A stretch of DNA of 64,000 nucleotides, from NCBI RefSeq assembly GCF_001514265.1, contig NZ_KQ948992.1:1-64000 (forward strand). The letters run 5' to 3'. This stretch comes from Streptomyces resistomycificus (GTDB taxonomy: Bacteria; Actinomycetota; Actinomycetes; Streptomycetales; Streptomycetaceae). Below, in pieces: positions 41,833-49,546 of the stretch (positions within the stretch are counted from its first letter, which is position 1; every line of letters begins with the position of its first letter). The translations under genes were made by a program, and so were the position numbers. The notes under the pieces are model-generated. The model saw nothing but the letters and a program-made list of their open reading frames with translations, was not told the DNA's origin and searched no databases.

Positions 41833-43373
41833 ACACGGTCATGCAACCGGGCGACCTCCAGGCCGCCCCACCCGCCGTGCGGAGCGAATCCCGCCGATCC
41901 TGGGCGGCCGTGTTCGCCCTCGCCCGCTTCGAGGCCCGCGATCTCCTGCGGTACGCCGTGGTGCTGGTCACCCTGTTCGTCTACGTCGGCTACACCCTCT
42001 GGGGACTGCTGTCCGAACGCGAGGGCATGGACGCCTTCCCTGCCCTGCAGAACGTCGACCGGGGGACGCAGACCGCGCCGCTGCTCCTGGGCATCGCGCT
42101 GCTGGTCTGCGTCAACCGGGCCACGCTGCGCTCCCGCCGGCGCGACACCGACCGGCACTTCGACGTCCTGGTGATGGAGCCGTGGCGGCGTACGGTCGCG
42201 CACGTCCTGTCGGTCGTGCCGTTCGCGATCCTCACCGCGCTGGTGGTGCTGGGCGAGTTCACCTGGCAGGCGCTCAGGCCGGGCGCGGTGGGCCACGGGT
42301 CGGTCGCCGAACTCGCCGTCGGCCCACTGACCGTGCTGCTGTGCGGTGCGCTCGGGGTGCTGATGGCCCGGCTGGTGCCGGTCGTGTTCGCCGCGCCGGT
42401 CCTCGTGATCGGTCTCTTCACCTTCTCGGTGTTCCTGTCGGCCGGCACGGGTGACGCGGAGTGGAGCCGCTGGCTGGCGCCCGTCGTCGGTGAGACCAGC
42501 AGCGAGGCGCTGCCCTCCGACCTGATGGGGCGGCCCGCCGCCTGGCACGCCCTCTACCTGATCGGGCTCGTCCTGCTGCCGGCCCTGGGTGCCGTGCTGG
42601 TCGGCGGTGGCCGGGCCTGGCCTCTCAAGGCGGGCCTCGCGGGCGCGCTCGCCCTGGCGCTGACCGGTGCGGTCGCGCAGTCCGGGGGCGTCTCGGCGGA
42701 GCTGACCGCCGCCCGGGAGCGGGCCACCGACTCCCCGGAGAAGGAGCAGTCCTGCGTCCGGGAGGGCGCCTCGACGTACTGCGCGTTCCCGGAGTGGACC
42801 GGCCGGGCGGCTACCTGGGCGGAGACCGTCGAGCGGGTGCAGTCCCTCGCGGGCGGCTCGGCGGCGAAGCAGCGACTCCTCGTACGGCAGCGGATCGACG
42901 CCACGTACGGCCTCTCCGGCGACAGCGCGCTCGCCACGTCCACCACACCCCACCAGGTCACCGTCGGCACGCGCTGGGGCGGCAACCGCGTCCCCGAGTT
43001 CGCCTCCGCCGTGGCCTCCGTGCTGGTCGCGGGCGACGAGACGAAGGCGGGCGAGCTGTGCGACGGGCGGATGGTGACGGTGATGTGGCTGGCCGTGGGC
43101 GGCGCCGACACCCCGCTGACCGAACTCCGAAACGTCCGCCTCGACGACGCCCTGGCCGGCTCGGCCATCGTCCTCACCCCCACCAACCCGCTGTCCATGT
43201 CCGCCGGACAGACGGCGGTGGTGGTCGACCTCCTCAAGCGCCCCCGGGCCGAGGTCACGGCAGCGGTGAAGGACCACTGGAAGGAACTGACGGCTCCGGG
43301 TGTGACCACGGCTCAGGTGGCACGGGTGCTGGGGGCGGAGGTGCCCGAGGAGAGCGATGACTGTGAGGCGTGA
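41829..43373 (+). CDS. ABC transporter permease with large extracytoplasmic region
   Basis: This 514-residue membrane protein has about seven hydrophobic segments in residues 35-290. A hydrophilic domain of about 200 residues with four Cys (QSCVREGASTYC, GELCDGR, DDCEA) is probably outside the cell. It has no ATPase motif. It forms the membrane part of the exporter tied to the sigma/anti-sigma pair. Its substrate is unknown. Confidence 0.85.
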   Translation: MNTVMQPGDLQAAPPAVRSESRRSWAAVFALARFEARDLLRYAVVLVTLFVYVGYTLWGLLSEREGMDAFPALQNVDRGTQTAPLLLGIALLVCVNRATLRSRRRDTDRHFDVLVMEPWRRTVAHVLSVVPFAILTALVVLGEFTWQALRPGAVGHGSVAELAVGPLTVLLCGALGVLMARLVPVVFAAPVLVIGLFTFSVFLSAGTGDAEWSRWLAPVVGETSSEALPSDLMGRPAAWHALYLIGLVLLPALGAVLVGGGRAWPLKAGLAGALALALTGAVAQSGGVSAELTAARERATDSPEKEQSCVREGASTYCAFPEWTGRAATWAETVERVQSLAGGSAAKQRLLVRQRIDATYGLSGDSALATSTTPHQVTVGTRWGGNRVPEFASAVASVLVAGDETKAGELCDGRMVTVMWLAVGGADTPLTELRNVRLDDALAGSAIVLTPTNPLSMSAGQTAVVVDLLKRPRAEVTAAVKDHWKELTAPGVTTAQVARVLGAEVPEESDDCEA

Positions 43374-43408
43374 CCTGACGGAGGGGCGAGGAGCGAGGGG
43401 GAGCTGCG

Positions 43409-44143
43409 ATGAGGGGCGGGGACGTGGAGACGGGGCGTGGTGACGAAGGGGGGCGGCGCGGGCGGCGCGTGCGGGGTGTGAGCGGGGCACTGGTGCCGGC
43501 CGTGGGACGTACGGTGCCGTGGCGGGCGCTGGGCGCGGGGGCGGTCGTAGGGCTGCTGCTGGTCGCGCTGCCGCGGCTGCTGTCCGTCGAGCCCGACCCG
43601 TGGCTGTCGCTCAACCTGCTGCGGGCCGCCGTCCTCGCCTTCGCCCTCGGCCTGGCGTTCCTGCTGGACGACCCCGCCCGGCACCTCACCACGCCCGTCA
43701 CCACCCGGCGCTGGGTGCGGACGGGACTGCGGGTGGCCTGGGTCGTGCCGCCGGCCGCGCTGTGGTGGACGGCCGCGCTGGCCCTCGTACCGGAGAAGGT
43801 CCGCCCGCCGGTCGGTTCCGTCACCCTGGAGGCCGGTGCGACCGCTGTTTTCGCGCTGGCCGCGGCGGCGATGGCCGTACGGTTCGGCAACGAGCCCGAG
43901 TCGGGCCCGACGGTGGCGGCCGGCGTCCTCACCACGGCGGTCCTGGCCCAGGTGCTGCTGCCGGACCGCTGGTCCCTGTTCGTCGCCACCGGCGACCCCC
44001 GATGGGAGGCCGCCCACGAACGCTGGGCGCTGGTACTGGCGCTGGCGGCACTGGTGTGGGGGGCGTGCGGGCCGGAGCCGGTACGGCGGGGCTTCAGGTT
44101 CCTACGACGCCGGCCGACGGCGGCAGACCCGTCGGCCGCCTGA
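43409..44143 (+). CDS. Hypothetical membrane protein at the end of the sigma/ABC operon
   Basis: This 244-residue protein has a basic N-terminus rich in Gly/Arg and about six hydrophobic helices between residues 45 and 225. No family is recognised. The 35-bp gap and same orientation make it part of the operon beginning with the sigma factor, perhaps a further transporter subunit. Confidence 0.75.
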   Translation: MRGGDVETGRGDEGGRRGRRVRGVSGALVPAVGRTVPWRALGAGAVVGLLLVALPRLLSVEPDPWLSLNLLRAAVLAFALGLAFLLDDPARHLTTPVTTRRWVRTGLRVAWVVPPAALWWTAALALVPEKVRPPVGSVTLEAGATAVFALAAAAMAVRFGNEPESGPTVAAGVLTTAVLAQVLLPDRWSLFVATGDPRWEAAHERWALVLALAALVWGACGPEPVRRGFRFLRRRPTAADPSAA

Positions 44144-44235
44144 CGGCAGCCCCGTAAGCCCTGAGACATGGGGAGCGCCGGCCGGCAGCCCCTACACCTC
44201 ACGGGCCGCTCGGTCGGGCCACGCCAATCCTGACC

Positions 44236-44572
44236 GATTCGGCCCGCGCCGGGTGCTCTGGCTGGGGGCACGCTCTACTCCGGCTGCTTCGGCGCCCACT
44301 GCCCAGACGGAGTCAACGCCCGCCGCGCCGACAGGGCCGGACGGGCCGGAATCGCCGCTCGCTCCGAGTCATCGCCCGCTGCTCCGGCCGAGTCGGTCAC
44401 CTCTTGGCGGACGATTCGGCCGGCGCGGGGTGCTCTGGCTGGGGCGCATGCTCTACTCCGGCTGATTCGGCGCCCACTGCCCGACGGAGTCAACGCTCGC
44501 CGCGCCGACAGGGCCGGACGGGCCGGAACCGCCGCTCCCTCGTGTCAGCGTCCGCTGCTCCGGCCGAGTCGG
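44236..44572. repeat. Two 160-bp direct repeats in a gene-free region
   Basis: Copies at 44236-44396 and 44413-44572 are about 90 percent identical by eye, with shared blocks such as GGGTGCTCTGGCTGGGG and ACAGGGCCGGACGGGCCGGA. The region 44144-44689 contains no convincing gene. The junction after copy 1 (TCGGTCACCTCTTGGCGG) contains the complement of the end module of the 25.9-kb repeats. Confidence 0.8.
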
Positions 44573-44618
44573 GTGGTGGGTGGGCACAGGCCCGGGGGTC
44601 TGGGGGCGGAGCCCCCAG
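44562..44618 (-). repeat. Inverted copy of the 25.9-kb REP-like unit
   Basis: Read on the minus strand, this segment matches the first 57 bases of the 25914 unit with only a few differences. It includes the hairpin CTGGGGGC/GCCCCCAG (44600-44618) and the run ACCCCCGGGCCTGTGCCCA. It fuses with the end of the second 160-bp repeat. Confidence 0.8.
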
Positions 44619-44689
44619 TGCGGTGCGACCCTCGCCGGCCCGCCCCGCCACCGCCGAGCCCCGAGTCACGCCTCCGCCCACCCCCCGTC

Positions 44690-45616
44690 TCACGTCTCCG
44701 TGCGGTACATCAGATCCGTCTCGTACGTGACGAACCCCAACCGCTCGTACACCGACACCGCCGCCTTGTTGTCGGCGTCGACATACAGCATCGCCGTGGC
44801 CAGCCCCCGCCCCGCGAGATGCCGCAGCCCGACCGTCGTGAGGGCCTTGCCCAGTCCCCCACCCTGCGCACCGGGCCGTACGCCCAGGACGTACACCTCC
44901 CCGAGCCCCTCCTCCGCGTGGACCTTCGTCCAGTGGAAGCCGACCAGCTCCTCGCCCCGGAACGCGAGGAAGAAGCCCTCGGGGTCGAACCACGGCTCGG
45001 CCTTGCGGTCGTCCAGGTCCCGCTGCGTGAGCGACCCCTGCTCGGGATGGTGCGCGAACGCCGCCGCGTTGACCGCGAGCCACGCGCCGTCGTCGGCGCC
45101 GGGCACGAACGCGCGGACGGTGACGCCCTCGGGAAGCACCGGCTCGGGCAGATCCATGTCGGCCAACGGCCGCCGCATCTGCCGCAGTTCGCGGAAGAGT
45201 GTCAGACCGAGCACCTGCGCCAGGTGCCGCGCCGCGGAGTGCCCCCCGTGGGCCCACACCCGCAGCCGCTTCCCGGACGCCGCGAGCAGCGCCGATCCGA
45301 GCGCCCGCCCGTGGCCGTGGCCCCGGTGCGCGGGGTGGACGACCAGCTCGGCGGCCGGTGCCTCCACCGGGTCGGTGTCCTCCAGCTGCGCGTACCCGAC
45401 GAGTTCGTCCCCCACGGACAGCAGCAGGTGGGACACGCCTGCGCGCGGACCGCCCCGCAGCTGCAACCGCCCCTGTTCGGACACCGCCTGCTGCCCGTCG
45501 CTGCGGGCCGCCTCCGCCAGCAGCCCGAGCACGGCCTCGGTCCGGTCCGGTGAGAGCGAGGAGTGGGTCTCGATCGAGCGGGAGCTGCCGGGGCGTGCGG
45601 TGTCGTCGCTGGTCAT
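44690..45616 (-). CDS. mshD: Mycothiol synthase MshD
   Basis: This 308-residue enzyme has two GNAT domains. The first is about residues 10-150, with VHPAHRGHGHGRALGSALL. The second is about 155-308, with VLGVRPGAQGGGLGKALT and YVDADNKAAVSVYERLGF. It acetylates Cys-GlcN-Ins in the last step of mycothiol synthesis, the main low-molecular-weight thiol of actinobacteria. The ATG at 45616 was chosen; upstream in-frame codons lie in the promoter region. It is divergent from the 5'-nucleotidase gene. Confidence 0.95.
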   Translation of the reverse strand: MTSDDTARPGSSRSIETHSSLSPDRTEAVLGLLAEAARSDGQQAVSEQGRLQLRGGPRAGVSHLLLSVGDELVGYAQLEDTDPVEAPAAELVVHPAHRGHGHGRALGSALLAASGKRLRVWAHGGHSAARHLAQVLGLTLFRELRQMRRPLADMDLPEPVLPEGVTVRAFVPGADDGAWLAVNAAAFAHHPEQGSLTQRDLDDRKAEPWFDPEGFFLAFRGEELVGFHWTKVHAEEGLGEVYVLGVRPGAQGGGLGKALTTVGLRHLAGRGLATAMLYVDADNKAAVSVYERLGFVTYETDLMYRTET

Positions 45617-45661
45617 GCGTACGAGGGTAAGGGGAGGGCCCGGCAAAGTGGCGGCAAAGAA

Positions 45662-45683
45662 GCAACCAGGATGTAACCACGAA
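45662..45683 (+). promoter_or_regulatory. Weak PHO-box-like direct repeat
   Basis: Two consecutive 11-base units, GCAACCAGGAT and GTAACCACGAA, agree at 8 of 11 positions and lie 80-101 bp upstream of the 5'-nucleotidase start. Similarity to the PhoP unit GTTCACC is limited. The candidate is mainly of interest because of the phosphate-scavenging gene. Confidence 0.3.
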
Positions 45684-45762
45684 CCCTCTGTCGCGCTACG
45701 CGCGTTGACCCTAGGCTGCGCCGGGACGGGGCCCACTTCTCACCAGAACCACAGGGGGGCGT

Positions 45763-47577
45763 ATGCCAGCCACATCCCAGTCGCACCAGCCACGCAGACG
45801 TCGTACGTACCGTCTTCTCGCCACGGCCGCCGGTATCGCCACCGTCGGCGCGCTGGCCGCCGCGCTGCCTTCCTCGGCGAGCGCGGGCGAGAGCAAGAGC
45901 CGGCCGGGCGGTCACGCGCCGAGCCGTTACCAGGACGTGCAGCTGCTGTCCTTCAACGACCTTCACGGCAATCTGGAGCCTCCGTCCGGCTCCTCCGGCC
46001 GGGTCACCGAGCACCAGGCCGACGGCACCACCAAGACCATCGACGCGGGTGGTGTGGAGTACCTCGCCACCCATCTGCGCGAGGCCCGCAAGGGCAACAA
46101 GTACTCCGTCACCGCGGCCGGCGGCGACATGGTCGGCGCCTCCCCGCTGATCTCGGGCCTCTTCCACGACGAGCCCACCATCGAGGCGCTGAACAAGCTC
46201 GACCTGGACGTCACCTCCGTCGGCAACCACGAGTTCGACGAGGGCGCCAAGGAGCTGGCCCGTCTGCAGAAGGGCGGCTGTCACCCGACCGCCGGCTGCT
46301 ACACGGACGAGGAGTTCGAGGGCGCCGACTTCCCCTACCTCGCGGCGAACGTGCTGAACGAGAAGTCCGGCAAGCCCATCCTCAAGCCGTACTGGGTGTG
46401 GAAGAAGAAGGACGTCAAGGTCGGCTTCATCGGCGTCACCCTGGAGGACACTCCGGGCGTCGTCTCCGCCGAGGGCGTGAAGGGCCTCAAGTTCAAGGAC
46501 GAGGTCGAGACGATCAACAAGTACGCCAAGGAGCTGCAGCGGCAGGGCGTCAGGTCGATCGTCGCGCTGATCCACGAGGGTGGTGCCCCGGCCTCGGCGT
46601 CGTACAACTACGACTGTGACTCCCCGGGGGCCGGCGACGGCATCTCCGGCCCGATCGTCGACATCGCCAAGAACATCACGCCGCAGGTCGACGCGCTGGT
46701 CACCGGTCACACGCACGCGGCGTACGCGTGCACCATCAACGACCCGTCGGGCAAGCCGCGCACGGTCACCTCGGCCGCGTCCTTCGGCCGCCTGTACACG
46801 GACACCACGCTGACGTACGACCGTTGGACGGGTGACATCGCCCGTACGGCCGTGAAGTCCGCGAACCACGTGGTCACCCGTACCGTCCCCAAGGCGACGG
46901 ACATGACCGAGCTGATCGCCAAGTGGAACACCCTCGCGGCGCCCATCGGCAACCGCGCGATCGGTCACATCTCCGCCGACATACCGAGCACCGGCACCGA
47001 GTCGCCGATGGGCGACCTGATCGCCGACGCCCAACTCGCCTACGGCAAGCAGCTCGACCCGGAGACGGACCTCGCGCTGATGAACCCGGGCGGCGTCCGG
47101 GCGGGCCTCACCTACGCGGCCAAGGGCAGCGAGGGCGACGGCGTGGTGACGTACGCCGAGGGCTTCACGGTGCAGCCGTTCTCCAACACCGTGAACCTCC
47201 AGGACTTCACCGGCGCCCAGCTGATCCAGATCCTCAAGGAGCAGGTGAGCGGCTCGAACGCGGCCGCGCCGAAGATCCTGCAGCCGTCGACGGGACTGAC
47301 GTACACGCTCGACCTGACGAAGACCGGCGCGGACCGCGTGGTCACCGACACGATCAGGCTGAACGGCGCGGCCGTCGACCCGGCGGCCACCTACCGCGTC
47401 GCGACGAACAGCTTCCTCGCGGGCGGCGGTGACGGCATCACCACGCTGGGCCAGGGCACCAACGACCTGGTCGGCACCGACGACCTGACGGCCCTGGAGC
47501 AGTACCTGACGGCCAACTCCTCGGCCACCAACCCGATCGCGCCGCCGGTGACGAACCGGATCACGATCGTGCAGTAG
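45763..47577 (+). CDS. Secreted bifunctional metallophosphatase/5'-nucleotidase
   Basis: This 604-residue enzyme has a basic signal peptide (PRRRRTYRLLATAAGIATVG) cleaved near ASA|GES. Metallophosphatase ligands are visible in SFNDLHGN, GGDMVGASP, VGNHEFDEG, ALIHEGG and VTGHTHAAY. The C-terminal 5'-nucleotidase domain (about residues 390-590) includes MNPGGVRAGL and FLAGGGDGIT. It frees phosphate from extracellular nucleotides, which fits the phosphate island. There is no sortase or membrane anchor. Confidence 0.95.
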   Translation: MPATSQSHQPRRRRTYRLLATAAGIATVGALAAALPSSASAGESKSRPGGHAPSRYQDVQLLSFNDLHGNLEPPSGSSGRVTEHQADGTTKTIDAGGVEYLATHLREARKGNKYSVTAAGGDMVGASPLISGLFHDEPTIEALNKLDLDVTSVGNHEFDEGAKELARLQKGGCHPTAGCYTDEEFEGADFPYLAANVLNEKSGKPILKPYWVWKKKDVKVGFIGVTLEDTPGVVSAEGVKGLKFKDEVETINKYAKELQRQGVRSIVALIHEGGAPASASYNYDCDSPGAGDGISGPIVDIAKNITPQVDALVTGHTHAAYACTINDPSGKPRTVTSAASFGRLYTDTTLTYDRWTGDIARTAVKSANHVVTRTVPKATDMTELIAKWNTLAAPIGNRAIGHISADIPSTGTESPMGDLIADAQLAYGKQLDPETDLALMNPGGVRAGLTYAAKGSEGDGVVTYAEGFTVQPFSNTVNLQDFTGAQLIQILKEQVSGSNAAAPKILQPSTGLTYTLDLTKTGADRVVTDTIRLNGAAVDPAATYRVATNSFLAGGGDGITTLGQGTNDLVGTDDLTALEQYLTANSSATNPIAPPVTNRITIVQ

Positions 47578-47669
47578 AGCGCGAGCATCGCGGGGGAAGA
47601 TCGTGAGCTGAGTCGCATAACCCGGGCTCAGGTTGCGGACAGGGGAGGTGCGCATGGTCGGATGGATCG

Positions 47670-48896
47670 ATGCGTACCTCCCCCCACCACACAGCGACGC
47701 ATCCTTACTCGGACCCTTACGAGGAACTGGGCGCTCTCGACGACGGCCCCCTGGAGGAGATCCTCCATGAGGAGTTCCGCCAGGAGGACGTCGACGGACG
47801 ACAGGGGGAGGCCGGGGACGACGACTGGTCCCCGCCCAACCACCGCCGGGGCGGCCGGCGCCGTAGGCACGGCCGTTTCTCCGGGCTGCCGTTCGCGCTG
47901 AAGGCGGTGGTGGGCCTGGTGGTCCTCGCCTCGTTCCTCGCCCTCGGCGACCGCTGGGCCGTGCTGTACGCCGAGCACCGGGCGGCGGGCGCACTCAAGG
48001 ACCGTCTGAAGCTGACCGCCGCACCCGAGGTGGAGATCGGCGGTTTCCCCTTCCTGACGCAGCTCGCCGACCGGCGTCTGGACGCGGTGAAGGTGACCGT
48101 CCCGGACGTGGCGGCCGACCGCGTCACCCTGGCCGCGGTGTCGGCGACGGCACGGGACGTACGGCTGCACGGTGACGGGCCGACTTCGGTGAGCGGGGCC
48201 CGCGTTCCCCGACTGGACGGCGACGTCCTGCTCTCCTTCGCCGACATGAACCGTGAACTCGGCGCGTCCCAGGTGACGTTCACGGGTGCCGGCCGGGACC
48301 GGATCCTGGCCCGCGGCACGCTGCCGGTCGCCGGACACGACCTGCGGATGCGGGCCGACGTCCGCATCGGGCGCAACGGCGACCAGGGCATCGCCACCCG
48401 GATCGACGGGATGCGCCTGAACATCGGTGACCTGGCGACGTACCGGCCCGGTGCCCGCGCCTCGGAGGGCCTGCACCTGACGCCGCAGTCCGCCGCCCGG
48501 GTGGCGCGTGAGACCCGCAAGGTGCGGGCGCTGCTGGCGGTGCCGTCCGTCGTACGGCGCATGGGGGTGCCCGACACGACCGTCCGCGCGGCGCTGCGTG
48601 ACGAGGACCGGCTCGCCGCCCTGACCGGATCCCCGCGTTTCGTCCGCCAGGCCATGCGGGTCAACCTCCTCGACCTGGCCCTGGCCCATCCCGAGGTGCT
48701 CGACCGCCTGGGCTTCGACCCGGCCCTCCTCGACGCCCTCTCCCGGCTCACCCGCCCGGTCCTCGCCGACCAGCTCTCCCTCGGTTTCCGGCTGCCCGAG
48801 CTGCCGAGCGGCGAGCTGCGGCTGCGGGACGTGCGGGTGGAGAAGGAAGGGGTCCGGGTCCGGCTGACCGGAGCCGGCCTCACGGTGGGGAACTGA
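47670..48896 (+). CDS. DUF2993 (LmeA-like) membrane-anchored lipid-binding protein
   Basis: This 408-residue protein has an acidic N-terminus of about 60 residues, a basic patch (RRGGRRRRHGR) and one membrane helix (about 75-95). The outer DUF2993 domain includes VEIGGFPFLTQLADRRLDAVKV. In mycobacteria the family (LmeA) binds phospholipid and acts in mannan maturation. A similar envelope role is likely but unproven here. Confidence 0.85.
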   Translation: MRTSPHHTATHPYSDPYEELGALDDGPLEEILHEEFRQEDVDGRQGEAGDDDWSPPNHRRGGRRRRHGRFSGLPFALKAVVGLVVLASFLALGDRWAVLYAEHRAAGALKDRLKLTAAPEVEIGGFPFLTQLADRRLDAVKVTVPDVAADRVTLAAVSATARDVRLHGDGPTSVSGARVPRLDGDVLLSFADMNRELGASQVTFTGAGRDRILARGTLPVAGHDLRMRADVRIGRNGDQGIATRIDGMRLNIGDLATYRPGARASEGLHLTPQSAARVARETRKVRALLAVPSVVRRMGVPDTTVRAALRDEDRLAALTGSPRFVRQAMRVNLLDLALAHPEVLDRLGFDPALLDALSRLTRPVLADQLSLGFRLPELPSGELRLRDVRVEKEGVRVRLTGAGLTVGN

Positions 48897-49020
48897 GCGG
48901 CCACCGCCGTCATAAATTCTGTGTGATTCCCTCTGGGGTTCCCTGAAGCGTCTGAAAATCCTCTCAGGCGCAATTCATTGAGGTCTCAGCGGAATTGGCG
49001 TGCTCGGACTCTCGTGTCCC

Positions 49021-49067
49021 GTAGTGTTTTCCATGTCGACAGCGAACGACGCAGAAGCAAACACTAC
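49021..49067 (+). promoter_or_regulatory. Inverted repeat in the leader of the first basic peptide gene
   Basis: GTAGTGTTT (49021-49029) and AAACACTAC (49059-49067) pair exactly across a 29-base spacer. The right arm ends just before the GAAGGAGA ribosome-binding site of the gene at 49081. It may be an RNA stem controlling translation or a protein-binding site. Confidence 0.5.
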
Positions 49068-49080
49068 GAAGGAGAGTCAC

Positions 49081-49206
49081 ATGAGCTTCCACAAGATCGC
49101 CCCCGTCAAGAAGGCCCGCAAGGCCGCTCCGGCGCCCAAGAAGGCTGCGAAGAAGGTCGCCAAGAAGGTCACTCCGCCGCGTCGCCCGGTGACCCATAAG
49201 GGCTGA
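49081..49206 (+). CDS. Small Lys/Ala/Pro-rich basic peptide, copy 1
   Basis: This 41-residue peptide begins MSFHKIAPVKKARKAAPAP, continues with AKKVAKK-type repeats and ends THKG. It has a near-ideal GAAGGAGA site 6-7 bases before the ATG, which suggests strong expression. Composition resembles the tails of histone H1-like proteins; it also resembles a cationic peptide. It has no signal peptide and no Cys. A second copy lies 97 bp downstream and an ABC exporter follows. The function is unknown. Confidence 0.8.
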   Translation: MSFHKIAPVKKARKAAPAPKKAAKKVAKKVTPPRRPVTHKG

Positions 49207-49303
49207 CAAAGACTTCACCTAAGTAAATCAAATCAATTCAAAGGTAATTGCAGCAGGTTGGTCGAAGGACTGTTGCAGAACCGCAGCGGAAAGGGAAACA
49301 GAC

Positions 49304-49429
49304 ATGAGCTTCCACAAGATCGCCCCCGTCAAGAAGGCCCGCAAGGCCGCTCCGGCGCCGAAGAAGACCGCCGGCAGGCCCGCGCCGAAGAAGGCCGCGC
49401 TGAAGCGCCGCCCGGTCGCCAGGGGCTGA
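49304..49429 (+). CDS. Small Lys/Ala/Pro-rich basic peptide, copy 2
   Basis: This second 41-residue peptide shares the first 21 residues with copy 1, almost without DNA change. It then diverges into TAGRPAPKKAALKRRPVARG. It has its own purine-rich site (GGAAAGGGAAA). The constant first half and variable basic second half suggest duplication with selection on the N-terminus, for example a recognition leader or a binding face. It is too short for most gene finders. Confidence 0.8.
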   Translation: MSFHKIAPVKKARKAAPAPKKTAGRPAPKKAALKRRPVARG

Positions 49430-49442
49430 GCCGCCACACCGT

Positions 49443-49496
49443 GAGGCGGGGCCACCGGCCGACGAGCACCCACGCTCGCGCCGGGGGCCCCGCCTC
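49443..49496 (+). terminator. Long hairpin between the peptide genes and the exporter
   Basis: GAGGCGGGGCC (49443-49453) pairs with 49486-49496, and the inner segments CCGGC/GCCGG and CGAGC/GCTCG extend the stem. There is no U-run. It may terminate or attenuate transcription between the second peptide gene and the ABC gene. Confidence 0.6.
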
Positions 49497-49515
49497 GGCC
49501 ATGTCCGCGGTGAGG

Positions 49516-49531
49516 CCGTACGCACGTACGG
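49516..49531. promoter_or_regulatory. Palindrome upstream of the ABC half-exporter
   Basis: CCGTACG-CA-CGTACGG is a perfect dyad ending 15 bp before the ATG of the exporter, next to its AAAGAGGAG ribosome-binding site. It is a candidate operator. Confidence 0.45.
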
Positions 49532-49546
49532 AAAGAGGAGTCGACG

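Noticed and set aside
44275..44493. 72-codon minus-strand frame
   Set aside because: It lies wholly within the two 160-bp direct repeats and lacks a ribosome-binding site.
44236..44618. CRISPR array
   Set aside because: Repeats are about 160 bp with no regular spacers and no cas genes in the window.
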